This document shows positions 35,646 through 44,056 of a stretch of 64,000 nt of DNA, one piece after another. Position 1 is the first letter of the stretch, and the number at the start of each line of letters is the position of its first letter. A program made the position numbers and the translations under genes. The stretch lies in NCBI RefSeq assembly GCF_022846615.1, contig NZ_AP025637.1, forward strand, positions 5,171,001 through 5,235,000, read 5' to 3'. The stretch comes from Roseomonas fluvialis (GTDB lineage: Bacteria; Pseudomonadota; Alphaproteobacteria; Acetobacterales; Acetobacteraceae). Below the pieces are notes generated by a model. It saw only the letters and a list, made by a program, of their open reading frames with translations, ran no database searches and was not told where the DNA came from.

Positions 35646-36692
35646 TCAGACCTTCTCGAGCAGGTATTCGATCGGCAGCGTCGATCGCTTGCCGAGGGCA
35701 TCGCCATGGGCGGCCAGGAAGGCATCGGCGGCGCGCCGGCCCTCGTCGCGCAGCATGGTCAGGAAGTCCCACTCCGCGTTCAGCTTGGACGACGCGCCGA
35801 GGTCGGCCAGCATCGCGCTCTGCACCAGGTGGACGCGCATGCGCGCCCAATGCGCGGTCTTCTCGTTGCCCGGGTCGGCAACCGAGCGCAGCAGCGCCAT
35901 CATCTGCAGTTCCTTCAGCAGCACGGCGTTGAAGGCGACCTCGTTCAACCGGTTGAGGATGTCGCGCGCCGTCTTGGGCGTGCCCGGGCGCTGCACCGGA
36001 TTGATGCCGATGATGACGGTGTCGTCGGAGACGCATTCGTCGATCAGCGGCGTCATGGTCGGGTTGCCCGAATAGCCACCGTCCCAATAGGCCTGGCCGT
36101 CGATCTCGACCGCCTGGAACATCATGGGCAGGCAGGCCGAGGCCATCAGCGCGGCTGGCGAGACATCGTGGTTGCGGAACACGCGCGGGCGGCCGGTGTG
36201 CACGTTGGTCGCGGTGATGAACAGCTTCACCGGGGATCGCGGCAGGCGTTCGAAATCCACCACCTCGGCCAGGATCGCGGCCAGCGGGTTGGGCATGCCG
36301 AAGTCGAGGTCGTAGGGCGAGAACACCCGCGTCGCGATGTCCATCGCGAGATACGCCGGCGAATTGTCGAGCGTCCAGCGCCCGAGCAGCACGTCGAGCG
36401 GCCCGCGCCGCAGCGGGCTGAGCGCCGCCGCGTCCGAGACTTTCTTCCAGAACGTGGCGAGCGCGGCACGCGCGCCGTCGGGCCCGCCATCCATCAGCCC
36501 ATGCGCCAGCACCGCCGCGTTCATCGCGCCGGCCGAGGTGCCGGACGCGGCCTCGATCTCGATCCAGCCTTCCTCGAGCATGCGGTCGAGCACGCCCCAG
36601 GTGAAGGCGCCGTGGCTGCCGCCGCCCTGCAGCGCGAGGTCGATCAGCAGAGGGTCGCGCCCGGCGGGGCCGCGGGTGGGCTTCCTGGCCAT
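35646..36692 (-). CDS. patatin-like phospholipase
   Basis: 348 residues from the ATG at 36692 (MARKPTRGPAGRDPL). Patatin catalytic features: oxyanion-hole LALQGGGSHGAFTWGV (19-34), nucleophile Ser53 in ASGTSAGAMNA, and the catalytic Asp204 in AYWDGGYSGNP. No signal peptide, so cytoplasmic or translocated by another route. It hydrolyses acyl-ester bonds of phospholipids. First gene of the two-gene operon with the GntP-like permease. Confidence 0.92.
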   Translation of the reverse strand: MARKPTRGPAGRDPLLIDLALQGGGSHGAFTWGVLDRMLEEGWIEIEAASGTSAGAMNAAVLAHGLMDGGPDGARAALATFWKKVSDAAALSPLRRGPLDVLLGRWTLDNSPAYLAMDIATRVFSPYDLDFGMPNPLAAILAEVVDFERLPRSPVKLFITATNVHTGRPRVFRNHDVSPAALMASACLPMMFQAVEIDGQAYWDGGYSGNPTMTPLIDECVSDDTVIIGINPVQRPGTPKTARDILNRLNEVAFNAVLLKELQMMALLRSVADPGNEKTAHWARMRVHLVQSAMLADLGASSKLNAEWDFLTMLRDEGRRAADAFLAAHGDALGKRSTLPIEYLLEKV

Positions 36693-36950
36693 GGTCCAGT
36701 CTCCGGTTGCGGGCCGTCGTGGCGCGCGGGCATGCGCGGCATGCTGCATCGCACAATGCGGGCGGACACTAGACCACTCTCCGGCGAGAGGAAATCACCG
36801 CGGCTGATCTGGCGTCCCAGGGCTGTGCCGGCCGGACCAGGTGCCGCCCGGCCGGGCGGGGTGCGCTGCCGCGGCGTCCCGCCGCGCGTCGCACGGAACC
36901 TGAAGCCGATTCAGGGCATGTTGGCGTGCATCAACGTCCCTAGTCGCTTG

Positions 36951-37007
36951 GTTTCGCGCGCATCCTCATCCGATCGAACGATTCCGCCCGATCGGGATCT
37001 GCTCTAG
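36951..37007 (-). repeat. family 1 dispersed palindromic repeat
   Basis: On the minus strand: CTAGAGCAGATCCCGATCGG, GCGGAATCGTTCGATCGGATG, in two overlapping halves, then AGGATGCGCGCGAAACC, the best-preserved copy with a CCGATCGG palindrome on both sides of GGAATC. It lies 66 bp upstream of the lipoprotein patatin gene; the rest of the 36693-37072 gap holds no gene. Confidence 0.8.
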
Positions 37008-37072
37008 GGTACGCCGACGCTCGCGCGCCGGCAGCGGTCGGGGCGGTCGATGCCGGCTGGAGCACCTGCCCG

Positions 37073-38290
37073 ATGAGCCTTCCCGCGATGCGGCGACTGT
37101 GGCTGCTGTCCCTGCTCGTCCTGGGTCTGGCCGGATGCGGGAACATCGCGCGGCTCGATCCGCCGCCGCTCGCCGCGACCGAGACGCTGCCCATCCTGGG
37201 CCTGTCCAATGCGCGCTTCTGGCTGGATGGCGACCCCGCGCCATTGGTGCGCGAATGGCGGCTGGCGCAGGACCGTCAGGTGGCGGCGTTGCCGCGCGCG
37301 GCGCGCGGCCGCCTGCCGCCGGCGAACATGCTGGCGTTGTCGGGCGGGGGGGACAACGGCGCCTTCGGGGCGGGCCTGATGGTCGGCTGGACGGCATCTG
37401 GCCGGCGCCCGTCCTTCGACCTGGTCACCGGCGTGTCCGCCGGCGCGCTGATCGCGCCCTTCGCCTTCCTCGGCCCCGACTACGACGCGCCGCTGCGCGA
37501 GGTGTTCACCGATGTCGCGCCCGGCGACGTGCTGATCTTCGGCAACCGTATCCGGGCCGTGCTGTTCGGCGAGGCGCTGGCCGACACCTCGCCGCTGTAC
37601 CGCCTGATCGAGCGCCACGTGAACGAGGCGATGATGGCCGCGATCGCGCGCGAATACGGGCGCGGGCGGCTGTTGCTGATCGGCACCACCAACCTCGACC
37701 TGGGGCGGCCGGTGTTCTGGAATATCGGCGCGATCGCCGCCAGCGGCCGGCCCGAGGCGCTGGACCTGATGCGGCGCATCCTGCTCGCATCGGCGTCGAT
37801 CCCCGGCGCCTTCCCGCCGGTGCTGTTCGATGTCGAGGCCGGCGGCCGGCGCTACCAGGAGATGCACGTGGACGGCGGCGCGGCGCTGCAGCTGTTCCTG
37901 TACCCCCCGGGGATCGACCTGCGGGCGCAGGACGGCCCGCGCGCGCGCGAACGCACCGCCTGGGTGGTGCGCAACGGGCGGCTCGACACCGAATGGTCCA
38001 CCACCAACCGGTCGATCCTGTCGATCACGGGGCGCGCCGCGTCCACGCTGCTGCATTTCAGCGCAGTGAACGACATCGTGCGTGTGTACCTGACGGCGCA
38101 GCGCGACGGCGTGCGCTTCCGCCTGGCCTATATCGGCCCCAACTTCACCGCGACGCGCGAGCAGCCCTTCGAGACCGCCTACATGCGGGCGCTGTTCGCC
38201 TATGGCGAGGCGCAGGGGCGCAGCGGGAATGGCTGGATCGAATCGCTGCGTCCGCTCGGGTCGATCGACCTGAGCGCGTCGCGGCCGTGA
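37073..38290 (+). CDS. patatin-like phospholipase lipoprotein
   Basis: 405 residues with a lipobox, Cys22 in VLGLAGCGN, so predicted to be lipidated in the envelope. Patatin features: MLALSGGGDNGAFGAGLMVG (88-107), nucleophile Ser123 in TGVSAGALIAP, and the Asp-Gly-Gly of MHVDGGAALQLF. The sequence between shows SIPGAFPPVLFDVEAGG, typical of this outer-membrane lipoprotein subgroup. It is a different subfamily from the patatin at 35646, so the two are not recent duplicates. Confidence 0.92.
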   Translation: MSLPAMRRLWLLSLLVLGLAGCGNIARLDPPPLAATETLPILGLSNARFWLDGDPAPLVREWRLAQDRQVAALPRAARGRLPPANMLALSGGGDNGAFGAGLMVGWTASGRRPSFDLVTGVSAGALIAPFAFLGPDYDAPLREVFTDVAPGDVLIFGNRIRAVLFGEALADTSPLYRLIERHVNEAMMAAIAREYGRGRLLLIGTTNLDLGRPVFWNIGAIAASGRPEALDLMRRILLASASIPGAFPPVLFDVEAGGRRYQEMHVDGGAALQLFLYPPGIDLRAQDGPRARERTAWVVRNGRLDTEWSTTNRSILSITGRAASTLLHFSAVNDIVRVYLTAQRDGVRFRLAYIGPNFTATREQPFETAYMRALFAYGEAQGRSGNGWIESLRPLGSIDLSASRP

Positions 38291-38326
38291 CGCCTGGCCA
38301 GCACCGCCGCCGGCCCTTTGCCTTCG

Positions 38327-38376
38327 GCAGCATCGTCACCCGATGGGATGATCCCATCCGATCGGGACCGGCTCTA
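38327..38376 (-). repeat. family 1 dispersed palindromic repeat ending a gene
   Basis: On the minus strand: TAGAGCCGGTCCCGATCGG, then ATGGGATCATCCCATCGGGTG and ACGATGCTG. The first TAG (38374-38376) is the stop codon of mmcB. The inner arms CCCGATCGGATGGGATCAT can form a stable stem after the gene. Confidence 0.8.
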
Positions 38377-38835
38377 TTCCAGCCGTAACGCGGCGCGTAG
38401 TTCGGCCGCGCCGGCCGGGTCCGACAACGCGGCGAGCCGCCCCGCCGCGAGGCACGCCAGGCGATGCAGCAGCGCACGCCGGCGCGCCGGGGCCAGGCGG
38501 TGTTCGGGCGCGTCGCGCAGCAGGGCGGCGTCGCGGTGTTCGGTGACCACCAGGCCGGCGTCAGGCGGCAGGAGGTCCTGCGGGAAATCGAGGTCGACCG
38601 CGAAGAACAGCCGGTCGCACCAGGCGCGGTAGTCCGCCCATTTCGCATCGCACAGGTAGTCGCGCGCGCAGGACTTCACTTCCAGGATGGCGAAGTCGCC
38701 GGACGGCAGCAGGGCAACGATGTCGGCGCGGCGGCCATCGGGCAGCGGCACCTGTTCGACCGGCGCCCAGCCGCGCAGGACGCAGAAGCGCATCGCGGCG
38801 CGAGTGACGGCAAGGGTGCGGGCGGGCGCGTCCAT
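38374..38835 (-). CDS. mmcB: MmcB-family DNA repair protein
   Basis: 153 residues from the ATG at 38835 (MDAPARTLAVTRAAMRF). PD-(D/E)xK nuclease-like pattern: Asp38 in GRRADIVALLPSG, Glu52 and Lys54 in AILEVKSCARDYLCDAKWAD, then CDRLFFAVDLDFPQDLLPPD and AGLVVTEHRDAAL, all hallmarks of MmcB. In Caulobacter it belongs to the SOS regulon and contributes to mitomycin C resistance. No LexA box was evident upstream. The stop codon is provided by a family 1 repeat. Confidence 0.92.
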   Translation of the reverse strand: MDAPARTLAVTRAAMRFCVLRGWAPVEQVPLPDGRRADIVALLPSGDFAILEVKSCARDYLCDAKWADYRAWCDRLFFAVDLDFPQDLLPPDAGLVVTEHRDAALLRDAPEHRLAPARRRALLHRLACLAAGRLAALSDPAGAAELRAALRLE

Positions 38836-38911
38836 GGCACCATGTTCGTGCTTCGTTCGCGCACAGGTCAAGCGTGCGTGACGCCAGCCCGCGGGCTGGT
38901 GCCCCGGCCGG

Positions 38912-39745
38912 TCAGCGCGTCAGGCCGCTCGGCTTCGGGGTGGCGCCGACATTGCCGGCTGACCGCCCCGCATCGACCGGCAGCGTCACGCCGGTGATCC
39001 AGCGCGCCGCGGGGGAGGCGAGGAAGCAGGCGGCCTCCGCCACGTCCCAGGCGCTGCCCTCGACCTTGAGCATCCCGGCCGTCGCCCGTTGCTGGCGCAG
39101 CTCCTCGCTCATGCCGCGGGAGGCGACCATGGGCGTATAGACATAGCCGGGCGCCACCGCGTTCACGCGGATCAGGTCGCCGCCATGATGCGCGGCCATG
39201 GCGCGCGTCATCTGCACGATCGCACCCTTGGTGGTGGCATAGAGCAGGCCCGGGTGCCCGCCCTGCAACCCGGCGACGGACGCCAGGTTCACGATCGCGC
39301 CGCCGCCCTGCCGGCGCATCTCCGGCACGGCATATTTCGCCATCAGCATCACCGACTTCACGTTCACCTGCATGGCGTGGTCCCAGGCCTCGTCGTCGAC
39401 CACGGTGGCATCGCCAGGCGGGCCGGAGATGCCGACGTTGTTCACCAGGATGTCAACACGGCCCCATTCGCGCACGGCATGCGCCACCGCCGCGGCGCAA
39501 TCGGCGGGCCTGGCCACGTCGCACACCGCGGCGGCGCAGGTGCCACCTTCGGCCGCGATCATCGCCTCCGTGCCGCGCAGCCAGTCCTGCGTGACATCCA
39601 GCAGCAGCACCCGCGCGCCGCGGCGCGCCAGCAGCGCCGCGATGGCGCGACCATTGCCGATGGTGGTGGTGTTGGTGCCCGACTCGCGCGAGCCCGCACC
39701 GGTCACGATGGCGACGCGGCCATCGAAGCGCGTGTTGTCCTGCAT
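38912..39745 (-). CDS. SDR-family oxidoreductase
   Basis: 277 residues from the ATG at 39745 (MQDNTRFDGRVAIVTGAGS). The NAD(P)-binding glycine motif is extended by an insertion, AGSRESGTNTTTIGNGRAIA, where the usual TGxxxGxG is split by about eight residues. The rest is standard: NNVGISGPPG, catalytic Tyr and Lys in LLYATTKGAIVQM, and VNAVAPGYVYTPMVASRG. The substrate is unknown. The insertion resembles a subgroup of SDRs from this family of bacteria. Confidence 0.87.
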   Translation of the reverse strand: MQDNTRFDGRVAIVTGAGSRESGTNTTTIGNGRAIAALLARRGARVLLLDVTQDWLRGTEAMIAAEGGTCAAAVCDVARPADCAAAVAHAVREWGRVDILVNNVGISGPPGDATVVDDEAWDHAMQVNVKSVMLMAKYAVPEMRRQGGGAIVNLASVAGLQGGHPGLLYATTKGAIVQMTRAMAAHHGGDLIRVNAVAPGYVYTPMVASRGMSEELRQQRATAGMLKVEGSAWDVAEAACFLASPAARWITGVTLPVDAGRSAGNVGATPKPSGLTR

Positions 39746-39845
39746 GTGCCGTTTCCTCGGTTGTTGCACGGAGCCTGCACCGGGATTCGCGGATGCGGAA
39801 GCCGGGCGGTTGCGCGCGGCGCGGGACGGTGCCACCTCCTGCGGC

Positions 39846-40961
39846 ATGTTCCGTCGCACCCTGATCGCCCTCATGCTCCTCGCCGCGCCGGCCGCGGCGC
39901 AGGATGCGCCCGTCGTCTCCGAACGCGCGACCTTCCGCGTCGTGAAGTTCGCGCAGGGGCTCGAGATTCCCTGGGGCGGGGCCTTCCTGCCGGACGGTTC
40001 GATGCTGGTGACGGAACGCCCCGGGCGGCTGCGGCGCATCGGCACGGATGGGCGCGTCTCTGCACCGCTGGGCGGCGTGCCGCAGGTCGAGGGCGGCGGG
40101 CAGGGCGGCTTGCTCGATGTCGCGATCGCACCCGATTTCGCCCGCACGCGGGAGATCTTCCTGTGCCAGTCGGCCGCGGTCGAGGGCGGGGCGCTGACGC
40201 GGCTGGTCAGCGCGCGCCTGTCGCCCGCCGGCGATGCGCTGACCGGCCTGCGCCGCGTGCTGGACGCGACGCCGGCGCAGGCGAGCGGGCGCAACCACTA
40301 CGGCTGCCGCATCGCCTTCGGCCGCGACGGCCACCTGTACCTGTCCACCGGCGAACGCAACGAGCGAGCGCGCGCGCAGCGCCTCGATGACCTGGCGGGC
40401 AAGGTGATCCGCCTGACGCGTGACGGGCGCGTGCCGGCCGACAATCCCTTCGTGGGCCAGCAGGGCGTGCGGCCCGAGATCTGGTCCTATGGCCATCGCC
40501 ATCCGCAGGGTCTCGCCTTCAACCCCTGGACCGGCAGCCTGTGGGAGGCCGAATTCGGCCCGCGCGGCGGGGACGAGATCAACGTCGTCCGCCGCGGTGC
40601 CAATTTCGGCTGGCCTGTGGTCAGCCACGGGCGCGAATACTGGGGCCCGCGCATATCGCGCGACGTGAGCGCGCCGAATATCGAGGACCCGATCCATGTC
40701 TTCGCGCCGCCGATCAGCCCGTCCGGCATCGCCTTCTACGACGGCGCGGCGTTTCCGGGCTGGCAGCGCTCCCTGTTCGTGGCGGCGCTGAACACGCCAG
40801 GGCTGGTGCGACTGACGACGGATGGCGACCGCGTGGTGGGCGAGGAACGCCTGCTGACCGGCCTGGCACGCATGCGCAGCGTGCTGGTGGGGCCGGATGG
40901 GCGTGTCTACTTGCTGGTCGATTCGCCCGATGGCGTGGTGCTGCGGTTGGACCCGGCGTAA
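39846..40961 (+). CDS. PQQ-dependent soluble aldose sugar dehydrogenase (YliI-type)
   Basis: 371 residues; signal peptide (MFRRTLIALMLLAAPAAAQ) for the periplasm. Six-bladed beta-propeller motifs: FAQGLEIPWGGAFLPDGSML, GGQGGLLDVAIAPDF, RNHYGCRIAFGRDGHLYLST, IWSYGHRHPQGLAFNPWTG (His in the PQQ site), EFGPRGGDEINVV, and SPSGIAFYDG. YliI-type enzymes oxidise aldoses and pass electrons to the respiratory chain, with PQQ and Ca2+. No pqq biosynthesis genes are in the window. Confidence 0.92.
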   Translation: MFRRTLIALMLLAAPAAAQDAPVVSERATFRVVKFAQGLEIPWGGAFLPDGSMLVTERPGRLRRIGTDGRVSAPLGGVPQVEGGGQGGLLDVAIAPDFARTREIFLCQSAAVEGGALTRLVSARLSPAGDALTGLRRVLDATPAQASGRNHYGCRIAFGRDGHLYLSTGERNERARAQRLDDLAGKVIRLTRDGRVPADNPFVGQQGVRPEIWSYGHRHPQGLAFNPWTGSLWEAEFGPRGGDEINVVRRGANFGWPVVSHGREYWGPRISRDVSAPNIEDPIHVFAPPISPSGIAFYDGAAFPGWQRSLFVAALNTPGLVRLTTDGDRVVGEERLLTGLARMRSVLVGPDGRVYLLVDSPDGVVLRLDPA

Positions 40962-40964
40962 CGC

Positions 40965-41768
40965 TCAGCGCCCCTCGAAGGACGGCGCACGCTTGTCCAG
41001 CATTGCGTCTACTGCCTCGCGGTGGTCGCGCGTGCCGTGGGCCAGCGCCTGGTAGGCGGCGGACATTTCCAGCAGCGTGGACAGACGCATGTGCTGGCCC
41101 TCGCGCAGCAGGCGCTTGGTCAGGCGCACGGCCTGCGGCGGATTGACGGCGATGCGCGCGGCCATGTCGCGCGCGGCGGCGAGCAGCGCGTCGGGGGCGA
41201 CGACCTTGGAGACGAGGCCGCAGGCGAGCGCCTCCGCCGGCGTGATCGCATCGCCGGTGAGCGACATCTCCAGCGCCTTGGACATGCCGACCACGCGCGG
41301 CAGCAGGTAGGCGCCGCCATCGCCGGGCACGATCCCGACCTTCACGAAGGATTCCGCGAAGCGCGCGGTCTCGCTCGCGATGCGGATGTCGCACATGCAG
41401 GCGAGGTCGAGCCCCGCGCCGATCGCCGGGCCGTTGATGGCGGCGATGGTGGGGATGTCCATCTCGTACAGCGCGAGCGGGATCATCTGGATGCCGCGGC
41501 GATAGGATTCGCGGATCTCCGCGCCGGTCTCGCCCTTCGTGATGCCGGTCTTGTCGCGCATGCCCTTGAGGTCGCCGCCGGCACAGAACGAGGACCCAGC
41601 GCCGGTGACGATCACGACGCGTACGCCTTCGTCGCGGTTCAGCGTGCGGCAGGCCTCGGCGACCTCGGCGCATTCCTCCGCACTGGAAATGGCGTTGCGC
41701 TTCTCCGGCCGGTTCAGCGTGAGGGTGACGATATGGCCGTCGCGCTCGATGCGCAGGAAGTCGGTCAT
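40965..41768 (-). CDS. enoyl-CoA hydratase/isomerase-family protein
   Basis: 267 residues from the ATG at 41768 (MTDFLRIERDGHIVTLTLNR). Crotonase fold: NRPEKRNAISSAEE, GSSFCAGGDLKGMRD oxyanion hole, AINGPAIGAGLDLACMCDIR, and VKVGIVPGDGGAYLLPRVVG. Oddity: the two glutamates of a true hydratase are not present at the usual places (Asp in GAGLDLAC, and FVKVG where PEIxLG is expected), so it may be an isomerase, hydrolase or ligase-type member. ATGA overlap with the upstream acyl-CoA dehydrogenase gene. Confidence 0.9.
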   Translation of the reverse strand: MTDFLRIERDGHIVTLTLNRPEKRNAISSAEECAEVAEACRTLNRDEGVRVVIVTGAGSSFCAGGDLKGMRDKTGITKGETGAEIRESYRRGIQMIPLALYEMDIPTIAAINGPAIGAGLDLACMCDIRIASETARFAESFVKVGIVPGDGGAYLLPRVVGMSKALEMSLTGDAITPAEALACGLVSKVVAPDALLAAARDMAARIAVNPPQAVRLTKRLLREGQHMRLSTLLEMSAAYQALAHGTRDHREAVDAMLDKRAPSFEGR

Positions 41769-42790
41769 GCGGCGGGTTCCTGGTCGCGGGAGGTGAGGAA
41801 GGTCCAGAGTGGGCCGGGCGTGGATTGCACGGTCGCGCCGCACGGCGCGCCCTGAACAAGCGCACCGATGCGCGCGGACCAGAAGCGCTCGGACCCGCCT
41901 TCGTCGCGCCACGACCACAGGCGGCGCGTGAGGTGGTGCAGCGCGTGTTCCTCGGTGATGCCCATGGCGGCGAGGACCTGGTGCGCGATCGCGGCCCCCT
42001 TCGCCGCCGCTTCGCCTGCCGTGACCTTGGCGCACCCGATCTCGAAGGCAGCGTCGGCCAGGCCGCGCGCATCGGCGGCGCGCGCGGCCGCGGCGGCGGC
42101 GACGGAGGCGGCGGAGGTCTCCGCCGCAAACACGGCCAGTTGCTGCTGCACTGCCTGGAAGCGCCCGATCGGGCGACCGAACTGCTTGCGCGTATTGGCG
42201 TGGTCCACCGCGAGGGCGAGCGCACCCTGAAGCGCGCCGGCGATCTGAGCGGAGCGCAGCAGCGCGGTCAGCGCGCGCGCCGCGTCATTCCCCCAGGCAT
42301 TGGGCAGCGTGCCCTCGGCGATGGGCGCAGCCATCGTTGGCGTGTCACGCGCCTCGCGGGCGATGTTCATGGCTTCGCGCCAGCGCAGCGATGCCGCGGC
42401 GTGCAGCGCGACGCGCGCACCGTCCACCACGACCACATGTGCGGCGTGGCGGCCCCACGGGACGGGCACGCCGGCGGCGGCGAAGGTCAAGACGCCCGGT
42501 GGGACATCGATCCCAGCCGCAGCGAGCAGCGCGGCGGCGCCGATGCCCTCCGCCAGCGGTACGGGCGCGCCGGCGCGGCCAAGCGCTTCGAGAAGCGGTG
42601 CGATTTCGGCGAAGCCAAGCCCGGCGCCGCCGCGCGCGTCCGGCACCAGCGCAGCACCGAGGCCGAGCGCGTCCAGCGCATCCCACGCCGCCTGCGGGAA
42701 GGCACCGGATTCCGCGGCGCGCAGGGTGGCCACGTCCGACGCATCGCTGAGCGCACGGGCCAGCTGGTCGGCCAGTTCGTCGCCGATCAT
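41765..42790 (-). CDS. acyl-CoA dehydrogenase-family protein, short subunit
   Basis: 341 residues, shorter than the usual 380, starting MIGDELADQLARALSDASDV. N-terminal helical domain, beta-domain (VLTFAAAGVPVPWGRHAAHV) that is shortened, and C-terminal helices with RKQFGRPIGRFQAVQQQLAV, the FAD/dimer-contact motif. The catalytic-base end is replaced by HHLTRRLWSWRDEGG. Adjacent to another acyl-CoA dehydrogenase, it fits the pattern of heterotetrameric FadE pairs in which one subunit is degenerate. Overlaps both neighbours. Confidence 0.88.
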   Translation of the reverse strand: MIGDELADQLARALSDASDVATLRAAESGAFPQAAWDALDALGLGAALVPDARGGAGLGFAEIAPLLEALGRAGAPVPLAEGIGAAALLAAAGIDVPPGVLTFAAAGVPVPWGRHAAHVVVVDGARVALHAAASLRWREAMNIAREARDTPTMAAPIAEGTLPNAWGNDAARALTALLRSAQIAGALQGALALAVDHANTRKQFGRPIGRFQAVQQQLAVFAAETSAASVAAAAAARAADARGLADAAFEIGCAKVTAGEAAAKGAAIAHQVLAAMGITEEHALHHLTRRLWSWRDEGGSERFWSARIGALVQGAPCGATVQSTPGPLWTFLTSRDQEPAA

Positions 42791-43929
42791 CAGCGCAGCC
42801 CCAGTTCGCGGGCAATGATGCCGCGCATGATCTCCCGCGTGCCGCCGCGCAGCGAGAAGGTGGGCGTGATCTGCGTGAGGTAGGCGTGCATGCGGCGCAT
42901 CGGCTCGGGCATGTCGTCCACGTCGCGCAGCGCGCGCATCGCGCCGGGCAGCGCCTGTTCGAAGTCGTTGCCGAGGTCCTTCACCAGTGCCGCCTGGCGC
43001 ACCGGGTCGGCGCCGTCCTGCAGCATGCCGGCGATGGCGGTGGACATGGCGCGCAGCGTCCAGAGCCGTGCGACTTCCCGCCCCAGCGCGGGGGCCGTCG
43101 CGGGGTCGTCGCGCAACGCGGCCATGCCGGCTTCGAGCAGCGGGTGCGAGGACATGTAGCGATCCGGGCCGCTGCGTTCGAAGGCGAGTTCCGACGTGGC
43201 CTGCGCCCAGCCCGCGCCCTCGGTGCCGACCAGAGCGTCGGGCGGCAGGCGGACGTCGTCGAAGGTGATTTCGTTGAAGCCTTCCTCACCGACCAGGTCG
43301 CGGATCGGGCGGATGGTCACGCCCGGCGCGCGCAGGTCCACCAGCACCTGCGACAGGCCCTGGTGGCGGGATCCGCCCTCGGGCGCGGGGGAGGTACGGA
43401 CCAGCGCGATCATCCAGTCACAGAGGTGGCCGAAGGTGGTCCAGATCTTCCGGCCGTTGAGCAGCCAGCCGGTGTCGGTACGGTCAGCACGCGTGCGCAG
43501 GGATGCCAGGTCGGAACCGGAATCCGGTTCCGACAAGCCGATGCAGAAGGCGAGGTCGCCGCGCGCGATGCCCGGCAGGAATTTCGCACGTTGTGCATCC
43601 GTGCCCAGGCGCAGGATCAGCGGGCCGGATTGCCGGTCACCGATCCAATGCGCGCCCACGGGCGCGCCGGCGGCGAGCAATTCCTCGAGCACGATGTTGC
43701 GTTCGAGGAAGCTGCGTTCCGCGCCGCCATACTGCTTCGGCCAGCACATCCCGATCCAGCCGCGCGCACCGACCGCGCGGGTGAAGTCGCGGTCGAATCC
43801 CATCCAGGATCGCGCGCGCACCTCCGGGGTCCATCGGTGTTCGTGTTCGGCGATGAAGGCGCGCAGTTCGGCCCGCAGTGCCGCCGCGCCGTGCGGTGGA
43901 TCCCGCAGGTCGAAACGAAGCCCCGTCAT
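42790..43929 (-). CDS. acyl-CoA dehydrogenase
   Basis: 379 residues. Motifs: MCWPKQYGGAERSFLERNIV, CIGLSEPDSGSDLASLRTRA (FAD/substrate site), GWLLNGRKIWTTFGHLCDWM, and C-terminal SLRGGTREIMRGIIARELGL. Oxidises an acyl-CoA thioester to the enoyl-CoA, passing electrons to ETF (etfBA at 26834-28512). It is the first of three overlapping genes (with 41765 and 40965). The substrate may be a branched or cyclic acyl-CoA, inferred from the paired arrangement. Confidence 0.92.
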   Translation of the reverse strand: MTGLRFDLRDPPHGAAALRAELRAFIAEHEHRWTPEVRARSWMGFDRDFTRAVGARGWIGMCWPKQYGGAERSFLERNIVLEELLAAGAPVGAHWIGDRQSGPLILRLGTDAQRAKFLPGIARGDLAFCIGLSEPDSGSDLASLRTRADRTDTGWLLNGRKIWTTFGHLCDWMIALVRTSPAPEGGSRHQGLSQVLVDLRAPGVTIRPIRDLVGEEGFNEITFDDVRLPPDALVGTEGAGWAQATSELAFERSGPDRYMSSHPLLEAGMAALRDDPATAPALGREVARLWTLRAMSTAIAGMLQDGADPVRQAALVKDLGNDFEQALPGAMRALRDVDDMPEPMRRMHAYLTQITPTFSLRGGTREIMRGIIARELGLR

Positions 43930-44002
43930 GCCGCGCCTCCCTCATGTTCGCGCACCGCGGCAGACATGTGGCGCCGCCTGTCCGCGTCAGTCCCCAAATG
44001 CC

Positions 44003-44035
44003 AAAAAAAGGAGGGAATCCGGGGGAGTTCCCTCC
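44003..44035 (-). terminator. intrinsic terminator after the CoA-transferase gene
   Basis: On the minus strand GGAGGGAA/TTCCCTCC (44010-44035) is followed directly by seven T (44009-44003), a textbook rho-independent terminator 21 bp after the stop at 44057. The stem-loop sequence is related to the family 3 modules. Confidence 0.85.
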
Positions 44036-44056
44036 CCCGCGCGTCTCTGTCGCGCA

